This document shows, piece after piece, positions 52,589 through 61,263 of a DNA stretch of 64,000 nt. The position numbers and the translations under genes were made by a program. The notes below the pieces were generated by a model that was given only the letters and a program-made list of their open reading frames with translations, ran no database searches and was not told the DNA's origin. The DNA is from Pararhizobium sp. (lineage in GTDB: Bacteria; Pseudomonadota; Alphaproteobacteria; Rhizobiales; Rhizobiaceae): assembly GCA_030655075.1 (NCBI GenBank), contig JAURWE010000046.1:1-64000 (forward strand), written 5' to 3'. The stretch's first letter is position 1, and each line of letters begins with the position of its first letter.

Positions 52589-53641
52589 GCGTCACAAACG
52601 CCTTCCACCATCGAGGCTGATGCGGCATCTCCAAACGGTCAATCCACAAATGGCCGGCACAGACGGAGGCCTCAGGATGGCCGCAGTTCATGGCCAGCGG
52701 CAGTCTGCGGAAAAATAACGCCTGTGTAACTACCTGAAAGAACGGCGCTATTTTTGGCAGTCTGCTAGCTCATGAGAAAAGTGGAAAAGATTGGCTGTGC
52801 ATTTATTTTTTTACGTGTGTCCCTTACGGGAAATTTGCTCGATATAACAAAGCCATCCAAAATAATGTCGTTTGATTTCAGTGATGTAGGCGATGGCCTG
52901 ACCGATCTAGGCGTGTGAAACGGTCATCTTTAGGCGGTTACCCGTTGCGGAAAACGCTGATCGAGGCGGATGACATCGAACCGCGCAGGTAATTAGCCGC
53001 TAAAAACTGCCGTTCAGCGAACCCGGATTGTCGTTTCGCGATTTTGAATTGCAGTTAGGCGGAATGCGATTGCTGTTAAGCGGGATCACGTTGTCGTCTT
53101 ATACGGCCGGCCAGGTTCGCACTGCTGCTTGTCAGTTGGGGAGTGGGGGGCGGGCCGCCTCCGGCTCGACTGTAGCGATAGGCGTCATCGGCTGAGCGCG
53201 AAATTTGCGTCGCAAGCAGTTCCGTCATGCCATCGGCGGGCTAAAAAGCGTAGGCCGCCTTGCAGTTGGCGGACCTCCGGTATCCTTCTGATTTACAACT
53301 GTATTTCCTGCTGAATCACGTCGAAGCACATGGTTTTTCAGCTGTTGAACGCGAACAAAAGTATGCATCTCGATGCGTCGTGGTGCACCGGATTAGAATA
53401 ATATTCTCTGTTTCCGGCATTTTAGGCCGTCAAAATGCGTTTCGCTTTTGAAGACGTTTAAAATCCCCTTTGAAGAGTGTTTGAAGGGCTTTTGAAGGCT
53501 AAATTAGCTCAGTCCACAAAACGTGAAACAGTTTTGCGTTCTGCTGAAGCCCCGTTGCGAGGGTTAGGTGTTAGCCGCTAATTTCAACTCAGCGGCGCCG
53601 CACAGACATTCATCGAATTCAACCCAACTCTACCACGGAGA
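52589..53641. other. Long gene-poor intergenic region
   Basis: More than 1 kb without a convincing gene. Short open frames (53129-53314 and 53260-53451) lack protein character. Stretches such as GTTAAGCGGGATCACG and CAGTTAGGCGGAATGCG near 53060-53090 are short related phrases and could be decayed transposon or integron-like sequence. The last 150 bases precede the methyltransferase gene and should hold its promoter. Confidence 0.4.
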
Positions 53642-55006
53642 ATGCTTATGCATCCGCCCAGCGACGACGCGTGCCCAATCGACAGGCTCGTGCCCTATGC
53701 CAACAATGCGCGTACCCATTCGAAGAAACAGATCGGTCAGATCGCCGAAAGCATCCGGCGGTTCGGGTTCTGCAATCCCGTCCTGATATCCGAAGACCAC
53801 ACCATTATCGCAGGTCATGGCCGCGTCGAGGCGGCCAGGCTGATCGGCATGACGGAGGTGCCGGTGCGGATGCTGTCGCATTTGTCACGCGATGAGGTGA
53901 GGGCCTATATCCTTGCTGACAACAAGCTCGCGGAGAATGCCGGGTGGGACCGGGATATACTGGCAATCGAAATGCAGGGCCTGATCGACCTCAACTTCGA
54001 TATCGAGCTGCTTGGCTTCTCGACGACCGAGATCGACTTCACCATTGACGGTGAACAGCGCTCTTCAGTTGACGCAGTGGCCGACGCCATCGAGCCCGTT
54101 GAAAGCGGTGCAGCCGTGACGCAGTTGGGGGATCTTTGGCAACTCGGCCCCCACCGTCTTCTATGTGGCGACGCACGATCTGGCGAAGACGTGGCCCGTC
54201 TGTGCAAAGACGGGCCAGCAAGCCTGCTGTTCACCGACCCTCCGTACAATGTCCCGATCGCCGGTCATGTTACCGGGCTTGGCAGTGTCAAGCATCGGGA
54301 GTTTGCGCTGGCCTCGGGTGAGATGGACAAGGTGGCTTTCACCGATTTCCTCCGGGCCGGCCTCGGTGCGGCAGCAAGTCAGCTTCGCGATGGCGCCATC
54401 GCCTTCGTGTGCATGGACTGGCGCCATATCGGTGAAGTGCTCGATGCCGGCATGACGGTGTTCGACGCGTTCAAGAACCTGTGCGTTTGGAACAAGACAA
54501 ATGGCGGCATGGGCTCGTTCTATCGATCCAAGCACGAGTTGGTCTTTGTCTTCAAGAAGGGCAATGCGGTGCACATCAACAGCTTTGGTCTCGGCGATAC
54601 CGGACGCTACCGAACCAATGTCTGGGACTATCCCGGCATCAGTTCACTCGGAGCGGCGCGAGACGAAGAACTCGCCATGCATCCCACCGTCAAACCGGTG
54701 GCTTTGATTGCCGATGCGATCCGGGATTGCTCGAAGCGCGGCGATATTGTGCTGGATACGTTCGCAGGTTCCGGCTCGACACTGATCGCTGCAGAGCAAT
54801 GCGGCCGAATTGCCCGGTTGGTCGAGCTGGATCCGCTCTACTGCGACACCATCATTCGCCGTTTTGAGCGCGTGACCGGCGAGGCCGCGCGGCTGGAGGC
54901 CACCGGATTGACCTTCTCACAAATCAGCAGTGATCACCCGGGCATCGCCGTCGATATGGATGCGGCAGCATCGAAGAAACTCAACACCATGACGGGAGCA
55001 GCCTGA
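53642..55006 (+). CDS. DNA methyltransferase with N-terminal ParB-like domain
   Basis: A 454-residue fusion. Residues 10-110 form a ParB/Srx-like nuclease domain (NNARTHSKKQIGQIAESIRR, GHGRVEAARLIG). The C-terminal half is an adenine/cytosine-N4 methyltransferase of the beta order: catalytic DPPY in LLFTDPPYNVPI near residue 199 and the AdoMet motif DTFAGSGSTLIAAEQCGR near 378. Such fusions are typical of prophages and mobile islands and often act without a restriction partner. Met at 53648 may be the true start, since GGAG is placed better for it. The stop overlaps the start of the next gene. Confidence 0.92.
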   Translation: MLMHPPSDDACPIDRLVPYANNARTHSKKQIGQIAESIRRFGFCNPVLISEDHTIIAGHGRVEAARLIGMTEVPVRMLSHLSRDEVRAYILADNKLAENAGWDRDILAIEMQGLIDLNFDIELLGFSTTEIDFTIDGEQRSSVDAVADAIEPVESGAAVTQLGDLWQLGPHRLLCGDARSGEDVARLCKDGPASLLFTDPPYNVPIAGHVTGLGSVKHREFALASGEMDKVAFTDFLRAGLGAAASQLRDGAIAFVCMDWRHIGEVLDAGMTVFDAFKNLCVWNKTNGGMGSFYRSKHELVFVFKKGNAVHINSFGLGDTGRYRTNVWDYPGISSLGAARDEELAMHPTVKPVALIADAIRDCSKRGDIVLDTFAGSGSTLIAAEQCGRIARLVELDPLYCDTIIRRFERVTGEAARLEATGLTFSQISSDHPGIAVDMDAAASKKLNTMTGAA

Positions 55007-55893
55007 TGGTAACGAGAAGAGGCAATGGTCGCGGGCGCGGTACCCGAGATCGCATCGACGGTCGCGAAAGGCTCACCCCTTTGGAGGAGGCCTTTTTGAA
55101 GGAAGCAGGGCGCAAAGTCGATATTGTTCTGAACGGACGCTCTGAAAGCGTTCGGATGGACGAACTGGTAACACGCAAAATGATGCAGATGGCGGTCAAT
55201 GGGGGACAACACTCGATTAGCAATGCCGTTCATCAAATCAACATGGCGCAACAGCTCCATCAGCAGAAGATTGATGAACGGGTTGCGTTCGGACACAAGT
55301 TCAAAACCCTTCAACAGGATCTGCTGAGGGACGCGCTCAAACGCGGACTGGATGTCGATAGCGTGCTTCCGCATCCTGACGATATCGCCGTGGAGGAGGG
55401 CGTTGGCTACCAGATAACAGGGCCAATCGACCAGGCAGAGCTGCGTGCGGTCAAGAGGGATTGCGCCAAGCGGGATGCTGCCATCCTGCAGGCGGCATTG
55501 GAAGAGCGTATAGGGGCCTTGCCTTGTGTACCGGGCAAGCCGCCGTCGAAACATCCGGCCTCTGCGTCGGCCCTTTTGGTCATGCATATCTTGAACAACG
55601 CCTTGCCGAAGCGTTTCCAAAAGACCGACATGCAGATCGTGATGGAGTTGATGCAATATCGTGGGGTGAGCAAACGCGAACTTCTGAAACGCACTCATCG
55701 CGCCTGGGCCTCGCTTGGCAGCCCGAAACCGCGCGGCTGGCGTTTGCCTCCAGTCGAGAGTGTCGTGTCGACATTGGACCGCGTGGTTCCCGCAATGGTG
55801 ACCCTTTATCCCGATGTAAAACGTGACAATCTGTCGGTGGAAACAATCGCGATAAGGCTGCAAAGGATGATCGGTCCGGTACCGATCTGGTGA
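55006..55893 (+). CDS. DUF5681-like protein
   Basis: A 295-residue protein with a basic, glycine/arginine-rich start (VTRRGNGRGRGTRDRIDGR) followed by a helical block (VDIVLNGRSESVRMDELVTR, KMMQMAVNGGQHSISNAVHQ) that resembles DUF5681, a domain found next to phage terminase and methyltransferase genes. The C-terminal 150 residues are unlike anything I recognise and contain a helical LLVMHILNNALPKRFQK. The ATG overlaps the methyltransferase stop by one base (TGATG), so translation is coupled. No terminase gene follows. Confidence 0.7.
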   Translation: MVTRRGNGRGRGTRDRIDGRERLTPLEEAFLKEAGRKVDIVLNGRSESVRMDELVTRKMMQMAVNGGQHSISNAVHQINMAQQLHQQKIDERVAFGHKFKTLQQDLLRDALKRGLDVDSVLPHPDDIAVEEGVGYQITGPIDQAELRAVKRDCAKRDAAILQAALEERIGALPCVPGKPPSKHPASASALLVMHILNNALPKRFQKTDMQIVMELMQYRGVSKRELLKRTHRAWASLGSPKPRGWRLPPVESVVSTLDRVVPAMVTLYPDVKRDNLSVETIAIRLQRMIGPVPIW

Positions 55894-55975
55894 TCACGCC
55901 CACCAAACGCACCCCCTTGCCCCTATCGGCCGCGCGGTCTTACTCCGCTTGGTCGATAGAGGACCGGAGGACGCA

Positions 55976-56464
55976 ATGTCGACGCAGTGTGACGCAATGT
56001 CTTGGACGCGTTTCAACCACCAAGTCACCAGGTTCTTCATGTCGCAAATGCCTCCCTTCCTTCGCGCCTATCGGCTGGCCCTTCGAGATGTGCAGCGTGC
56101 TGTTATGTTGCACGGCCACGCCTCTGCCCCAATATCTACGCGGTTGGCATTGCTTGTCGGCGCAGACTGGGTGAGCATGCCGCTTTGGCAGTTTCGAGAT
56201 TGGGGCGTCCGATCGTTCGATCCCGACGTTCGCCAGCAGATGGTGATCTCCTCATCCGATCAGACCGATTTTGTCCGTGGCTACCAGGCAGGGTTTGACA
56301 AAGCGGTTGAAACCGTTGCCGCCTGGGGGCGTAAAATGAACAACCCCGGAGCGCGTGACGCAATCGGAGACGCCGTTGTGCGCCTGCAAGACCTGCGATC
56401 GCAAATGACCCCTGACGACAACGGGCGAATTAGGACGCTGCGGGCGAGGAAGTTTTTGTTCTGA
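55976..56464 (+). CDS. Hypothetical protein of the methyltransferase island
   Basis: A 162-residue soluble protein starting MSTQCDAMSWTRFNHQVTRF. The start at 55976 is supported by CCGGAGGACGCA just upstream. The middle (LLVGADWVSMPLWQFRDWGV) and C-terminal part (FVRGYQAGFDKAVETVAAWG) look helical. No family recognised. It follows the DUF5681-like gene by 82 bases and probably belongs to the same phage-derived unit. Confidence 0.65.
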   Translation: MSTQCDAMSWTRFNHQVTRFFMSQMPPFLRAYRLALRDVQRAVMLHGHASAPISTRLALLVGADWVSMPLWQFRDWGVRSFDPDVRQQMVISSSDQTDFVRGYQAGFDKAVETVAAWGRKMNNPGARDAIGDAVVRLQDLRSQMTPDDNGRIRTLRARKFLF

Positions 56465-56910
56465 AAGTGAGACCAAGCCCGGTGATCAGCGTCCGTGGAA
56501 TCTGCACGCTCCTGCGCGTCCCTCCGTTTAATGCCGACGATCTTGAAAACGTCTTCCAGTAGCTGTCCCGAAACTGACGTGGTGACTTCAGAAACATGGC
56601 GCGCGGTCTGACGGCTTCTAAAGAGCAGTGTATCGACTGGAGACCTTAGCCGTTGTCGATGCACTGGAACTACATTGCTCGATCCAGTATATAAACTTGG
56701 TGCCTTCTCATCCTGACGCCGGCCGATCCCCTTTTTTTGCCGATACCCTGTTCTCGGGGGTTCACTGCGCTTTTGGTGTCATTTTCACCCGTCTACAAAG
56801 CATTATCCACGTCTTAGTTCCTGGAAAGGATGAGGAGCTGCTTTCGGTTTTAGAAACAGGGAGTTTGCTCAGAGTGCCACGTGTCTTCTGCGCATTGACA
56901 TGTCCAAGCT
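56465..56910. other. Intergenic region at the island's right edge
   Basis: About 450 bases between the island gene and the converging dehydratase. A long plus-strand open frame (56628-57215) runs through it into the dehydratase antisense and has no protein character. I see no integrase, tRNA or clear attachment repeat here. Confidence 0.4.
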
Positions 56911-58677
56911 TCATGAGCCGTGGTCATATTTTTCCCTCGCGTTCAACGTCGTGCCTGCCAGGAATTCAAGGTCGCAACCTTTGTTGGCTTGCATCACGCT
57001 GTCTGCCACGAGCTTGGCAAAACCGCGCGCCGGTCTGTTACGGCTCGGAAACTCGACCCGGCAATCAGCGCGCTTGGCTAAAACCTCATCGGAGACTTCT
57101 AGGTGAAGGCGACGGTTGGGCACGTCGAGCGAAATCATGTCGCCGGTTGCCACCAACCCAAGTGGTCCGCCAGCTGCGGACTCAGGTGCGACATGCAGCA
57201 CGGCAGTATGCTTAACTGTACCCCCAAGACGCGAGTCGGTGATGCGGATCATATCGGTGATTCCTTGCTTAAGAAGCTTGTCCGGGATGACAATCAGGCC
57301 AGATTCCGGCATTCCAGAACCCTTCGGCCCCTCACCACGCAGAACGATGATGTCGCCGGGCCGCACGTCGAAGTCAGGCCGGTAAAGATTGGCGTCAAGG
57401 TCGGCCCTGCTCTCAAAAACGACTGCACGGCCGCAATGAACGAGCAAGTCGGGTGATGCGACTCCTGTGCGAATGATGGCGCCATCGGGGGCTATATTGC
57501 CGAACAATACTGAAATGCCGCGAGGTTCCGAAAACGGATTGTCGATTGTTCCAATGACGCGGGAATCATCGATGACAGCGTTCGCAATTTCTTCGCCGAG
57601 CGTACGTCCTGTTACGGTCATGGCATCACGATGAATCAGCGGGCCAAGAGCATTGAGCATCGCCGGCACGCCACCCGCGTTGAAGAAGTCGTTCATGTAA
57701 TATTGTCCAGACGGCTTGAGGTTAAGAACCACCGGCGTCGTCGTGGATATGCGATCGAACTGTTCGAGCCTGAGATCTATGCCAAGGCGGCCAGCGATGG
57801 CGAGCAGATGCATCACTGCCGCGCTTGATCCGTCTACTGCCGCCAGCGCGCGGATGGCGTTGTCGAAGGCATTCTGCGTCATGATATGAGACGGCCTGAG
57901 GTCAGCCTCCACAAGCTGCATGATGTACTCGCCTACATTGCGAGCCATGTGGACGCGGCGAGCATCGACTGCAGGGATCGCACAGCTGCCCGCAGGCGCC
58001 ATGCCGATCGCCTCAGCTATCGTAGCCATGGTAGAGGCCGTGCCCATTGTGCTGCAATGACCTGGACTGCGCTCTAGCGAGTTTTCGAGCGACTTGACGT
58101 CAGCCTGAGTGTATTCACCCGTGCTCACGCCTTCTATGACTTTGTGGAAGTCCACCCCAGGCCCAACATCACGGCCCCGCCAGAACCCGCTGAACGACGG
58201 GCCGCCAGGAAGCAAAATCGCCGGCAGATCGATGGAAGCCGCAGCCATCAGCATGGCCGGTATCGTCTCATCGCAGGCGCCGAGGAATACAATGCCGTCC
58301 ATTGAATAAAGACTGGCCGTCTGCTCAATCTCCATCGCCAGCATGTTGCGATTCATGAACGAGGCGCCGAGCGGCTGTGCGAGATCCGCACCCATTGTCA
58401 TCGTGTTAAACACACGGGGCAACCCGCCGCATTGCAAAATCGACTGCTTGATCCCCTCGATTAAAGTCGGGAAGTGTCTATGGCAGCGATTGAAATCGCT
58501 CGTGTTGTCGCAAATGCCGATAATTGGTCGGTCATAGTCCTTTTCGCGTAAGCCTTGGACCTTCATTGCCGAGCGGAACAGAAAGCCGTCGATGCCGGTG
58601 GCCTCGATCCACTTACGGCTACGAAGGCGACGGGCGATGGTTGGTTCCGAATCGCTGCTTGACGAGTCATCGTTCAT
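56911..58677 (-). CDS. IlvD/Edd-family dehydratase (sugar-acid dehydratase-like)
   Basis: A 588-residue Fe-S dehydratase. Cysteines that bind the cluster fit IIGICDNTSDFNRCHRHF near residue 56, FLGACDETIPAML near 132 and SPGHCSTMGTASTMA near 208; the latter motif is the form found in pentonate and other aldonate dehydratases. C-terminal landmarks are RGEGPKGSGMPESGLIVIPD and VPNRRLHLEVSDEVLAKR. It removes water from a sugar acid to give a 2-keto-3-deoxy acid, or serves branched-chain amino acid synthesis; the catabolic neighbours favour the former. It stands alone on the minus strand. Confidence 0.9.
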   Translation of the reverse strand: MNDDSSSSDSEPTIARRLRSRKWIEATGIDGFLFRSAMKVQGLREKDYDRPIIGICDNTSDFNRCHRHFPTLIEGIKQSILQCGGLPRVFNTMTMGADLAQPLGASFMNRNMLAMEIEQTASLYSMDGIVFLGACDETIPAMLMAAASIDLPAILLPGGPSFSGFWRGRDVGPGVDFHKVIEGVSTGEYTQADVKSLENSLERSPGHCSTMGTASTMATIAEAIGMAPAGSCAIPAVDARRVHMARNVGEYIMQLVEADLRPSHIMTQNAFDNAIRALAAVDGSSAAVMHLLAIAGRLGIDLRLEQFDRISTTTPVVLNLKPSGQYYMNDFFNAGGVPAMLNALGPLIHRDAMTVTGRTLGEEIANAVIDDSRVIGTIDNPFSEPRGISVLFGNIAPDGAIIRTGVASPDLLVHCGRAVVFESRADLDANLYRPDFDVRPGDIIVLRGEGPKGSGMPESGLIVIPDKLLKQGITDMIRITDSRLGGTVKHTAVLHVAPESAAGGPLGLVATGDMISLDVPNRRLHLEVSDEVLAKRADCRVEFPSRNRPARGFAKLVADSVMQANKGCDLEFLAGTTLNAREKYDHGS

Positions 58678-58832
58678 TTTTACTATCCCGTTACAGGTTT
58701 CAACGACATGGCATCGACCGAAGGCTCCATGCAGAGCTTCCTCTCTAATTGCCGACGCCTAGTTAATTGCGCTTATATTATTCTTTTGCCCAGCTAGCTG
58801 GCAGACCCTTCCGGTCAGCGAAGGAAATATGG

Positions 58833-58848
58833 ATACAATATTCAAAAG
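58833..58848. promoter_or_regulatory. Candidate shared operator, copy 1
   Basis: ATACAATATTCAAAAG resembles the elements at 58928, 61012 and 61092 (common core AATATTC or GTATTCGAA). It lies about 160 bases before the dehydratase start. Confidence 0.35.
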
Positions 58849-58927
58849 CCTTCCGTCGTCAAGCTAGTTCAAAACGGCATATTTTCTCGGAAGCCAGACA
58901 TTAAAGCCCCAAACGATCATTCAAACT

Positions 58928-58945
58928 GAATATGATATTCGATCA
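58928..58945. promoter_or_regulatory. Candidate shared operator, copy 2
   Basis: GAATATGATATTCGATCA includes the perfect 13-base palindrome GAATAT-G-ATATTC (58928-58940). Similar elements occur upstream of the Pot-type importer. Confidence 0.45.
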
Positions 58946-59017
58946 ATCACGGTAGGAAAGGTCTCTCCTGAAAGTTCTACGCCTCGTGATTACCGATCTT
59001 CAGTTCGGCGGGTATCC

Positions 59018-59812
59018 CTATCCGGAGCGACACAAGAATTCATGAATTAAGCTGGCGAACTGCTCTGGCTTAGAGCGCGGATAAAAATGCCCACCCTGAA
59101 TTGAGGCCAATCGCGCGCCAGGAATGGCTTTCGCAAGGCGCTCGGAGTGTTGAAATGGAATCATGATGTCGTCGCTAGCCCCAACTATCAAGCATGGATG
59201 GCTGATGGCGCCCAGTTCGTCGGCGCGATCAAACTCGAGCAGCATAGCGACCCTCGCAGCGGTGACTTTCAGCGGCGCCAGCGTTGTCGCGGCGTTGGTA
59301 ACGGCGCTGGCAAGGGTCTGCTCATGTGCCGTGAGCCATTCTGCGCTGTAGCCGAGAACATGAGTCAACGCCTGATATGCTTCCGGCAAATTTTCGCGTA
59401 GCAGCGCAAGGCGCGCGCCGAAAAGAATACGAAACCGTGCGTCGGGGCGCTCCCAACTTGCGCTAATGACCAGCCGCGAAATGCGAGCCGGTGCGTCGAG
59501 CGCTAGAGTTTGAACAATCGTACCACCTGTTGAGTGCCCAACTAAATGAGCTGTAGCGTATCCTTCTGCATCTAATACTTCGATCACATCGGCGGCTATT
59601 CGCTCGATGCGGTAGCGACCGATCGGTCGGTCGCTACGCCCTGCTCCACGATGATCCAGAATGATCAGTCGATACCGGTCCTCAAGTTCGCTGGCGACGC
59701 CGTCCCAAAAGCGCCCGTCGCCACCAAGGCCAGGAACCAGCACTACCGGATCGCCTTGTCCACGTATTTCATAGTAAACTGAGCAGCCGTCCGAAGTCGT
59801 CAGTAGAGGCAT
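59018..59812 (-). CDS. Alpha/beta hydrolase (PcaD/esterase-like)
   Basis: A 264-residue alpha/beta hydrolase. Oxyanion-hole region LVPGLGGDGRFWDG near residue 25, HRGAGRSDRP, nucleophile elbow LVGHSTGGTIV (Ser near 94), acid in VGASDDIMIP near 217 and His in QGGHFYPRSKP near 242. The overall form is that of 3-oxoadipate enol-lactonase and related esterases. It follows the NIPSNAP gene and could hydrolyse a lactone or ester in the pathway served by the nearby importer. Confidence 0.9.
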   Translation of the reverse strand: MPLLTTSDGCSVYYEIRGQGDPVVLVPGLGGDGRFWDGVASELEDRYRLIILDHRGAGRSDRPIGRYRIERIAADVIEVLDAEGYATAHLVGHSTGGTIVQTLALDAPARISRLVISASWERPDARFRILFGARLALLRENLPEAYQALTHVLGYSAEWLTAHEQTLASAVTNAATTLAPLKVTAARVAMLLEFDRADELGAISHPCLIVGASDDIMIPFQHSERLAKAIPGARLASIQGGHFYPRSKPEQFASLIHEFLCRSG

Positions 59813-59894
59813 GAGTTAGTGTCCCGAAATGTGGCCGCCACAGGTCCAACTGCCACCATGGCATTATGCATCGAGGTGGTGGTCGTGCTGATGG

Positions 59895-60209
59895 CTATTG
59901 AAGCGGCGACAGAGCCGTCGGAACTAGGATCCGGGTTTGCTGGCTGTTAATCATGCCCTTGATGGCCGCCAGATACTCCCGCCAAGGCTCATGAGCCAAC
60001 ATTTCGGCCCTCCGCGTCTCGCGATCAACCATGCTCTCATAACGCCAGAGAGCTACGACATGATTTAGCTCGCCAATTTCGCTGACGAAATGGCCGACGA
60101 AGTCACCTAGAAATTTTTTCTGAATAGAAAGTCCCAACGTCTCATAGACGTGAAGAAAATCATGCATGTATCCGGGTATAATTTGGTAATCGCGTTCTTC
60201 GATAATCAA
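59895..60209 (-). CDS. NIPSNAP family protein
   Basis: A 104-residue single-domain NIPSNAP protein (dimeric alpha-beta barrel fold). The landmark VSEIGELNHVVALWRYESMV lies near residues 42-61 and REYLAAIKGMI near 77. The start is a TTG at 60209, supported by GAGGAG seven bases upstream; no ATG is available. Function is unknown; bacterial members often sit in catabolic operons. It lies between the hydrolase and the cupin gene on the same strand. Confidence 0.85.
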   Translation of the reverse strand: MIIEERDYQIIPGYMHDFLHVYETLGLSIQKKFLGDFVGHFVSEIGELNHVVALWRYESMVDRETRRAEMLAHEPWREYLAAIKGMINSQQTRILVPTALSPLQ

Positions 60210-60339
60210 CTGGAACTCCTCAGCCTATCAACCGAGGTGATAGGCAACAATATGTGGCAACTACACGCATCTTGCGCATAGATAGCGCCGTAGATCGTGG
60301 GCATGCACGCGAATTGGCACGTTGGACGCTCACCCATCT

Positions 60340-60858
60340 TCAAGGTTGGCGCTGATCCGTGGGTTGCGGTGCGAACGCGTTCTCGCGTTCGAGCTGGAGG
60401 ACATTATCAGGCCGCGGGAACGGCTCAGGCACAGGCTCGCCATCGGAACGCGGGCGGCCAATAAGGCGAAAAAAATCTTCAAGGCCGTTGGGCAATATCA
60501 GCCAAGCCCATGACATGTCTTCGGAGCCTTCGTTTATGAACATGTGTCTCCGATTTACGCCGATGAAGAAAGCTGCCCCGGGTACCATCGGATGATCCTC
60601 TCCATCAATTACCGCGCGACCCCTTCCGCTTACAACAAAGATGACCTCTTCGTTCTTCTCATGTGAGTGTTCACGTACATACCCTCCAGGGGGCATCGAC
60701 TGCGTACCGAAGCCGAATGGATCATTCATCGTGACAATGTGGGGTGCGAAAATCACCTGGATATGGCCGTTCGCGGGCACAGGCTGCCAGTGACTCTCCG
60801 CGCTGCCCGGCTGAAAGACCACCACTTCGCCTAAGGTGATCTGCTGATCTGCATTCAT
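60340..60858 (-). CDS. Cupin-domain protein
   Basis: A 172-residue single cupin. The metal-binding motif 1 is EHSHEKNEEVIFVVSGRGR near residue 63 (His, His, Glu), and motif 2 runs through VPGAAFFIGVNRRHMFINEG with His near 105. Such proteins are isomerases, epimerases, dioxygenases or sensor proteins. AGAGAGGGTAAATCC precedes the ATG. It is the first gene of the minus-strand set cupin-NIPSNAP-hydrolase and is divergent from the Pot-type importer. Confidence 0.88.
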   Translation of the reverse strand: MNADQQITLGEVVVFQPGSAESHWQPVPANGHIQVIFAPHIVTMNDPFGFGTQSMPPGGYVREHSHEKNEEVIFVVSGRGRAVIDGEDHPMVPGAAFFIGVNRRHMFINEGSEDMSWAWLILPNGLEDFFRLIGRPRSDGEPVPEPFPRPDNVLQLERENAFAPQPTDQRQP

Positions 60859-61011
60859 GGATTTACCCTCTCTAAAAAAACGAACCGCCCGCCACTACGG
60901 TCAAATCTTTTATCGACAACACGTAATCGCCAATGACCGGACTGAGTGCCGCTAACTCCAGGGGCCCACGATCCTCGTCCCAGAAAACTACCCGTACGAC
61001 TATGTAAGACC

Positions 61012-61030
61012 GTATATTGTATTCGAAATG
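61012..61030. promoter_or_regulatory. Candidate shared operator, copy 3
   Basis: GTATATTGTATTCGAAATG shares TTGTATTCGAA with copies 2 and 4. It lies about 150 bases before the cupin start. Confidence 0.4.
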
Positions 61031-61091
61031 AGAGGCGGTCAAGAAAAAATGTTCAAATTTGCCCATTTTGCGGGTTGACTGATATCAAAAT

Positions 61092-61111
61092 TGAATATTG
61101 AATTCGAATTG
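61092..61111. promoter_or_regulatory. Candidate shared operator, copy 4
   Basis: TGAATATTGAATTCGAATTG contains GAATTC and the inverted pair AATATT / TTCGAA. It lies next to the TTGACT -35 element (61075-61080) of the importer operon, in the place expected for a repressor site. Confidence 0.45.
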
Positions 61112-61263
61112 TTGATGTGTAGACCCGGTTGGTGTGATGTTATCGCATTTCTGCTGTAAGTAAGTAAAATTTAGAGTTTTCAAATAATAAAAACGCGCAG
61201 AAAGATACCACCGCAGCGCATCTGCTAAAAAAGACACTCCAGGTGAGAACAGGATGGATTTCT

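Larger units (their letters stand above)
58678..59017. other. Intergenic region with operator-like palindromes
   Basis: 340 bases upstream of the dehydratase gene (minus strand) and downstream of the hydrolase gene. No gene is seen. It contains two AT-rich, ATTC-centred elements (58833-58848 and 58928-58945) that resemble sites in the 60.9-61.2 kb promoter region. Confidence 0.5.
60859..61263. other. Divergent control region of cupin and importer operons
   Basis: 405 AT-rich bases without a gene. It holds two operator-like elements (61012-61030 and 61092-61111) and a TTGACT -35 element at 61075-61080 that overlaps the second site's upstream flank. Both operons are likely controlled here by one regulator, not encoded within the window. 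Confidence 0.55.

Noticed and set aside
54934..55863. 309-residue minus-strand open frame
   Set aside because: Antisense to the DUF5681-like gene, which has better start signals and coupling to the methyltransferase.
56628..57215. 195-residue plus-strand open frame
   Set aside because: Partly antisense to the dehydratase; no ribosome-binding site and no protein-like pattern.
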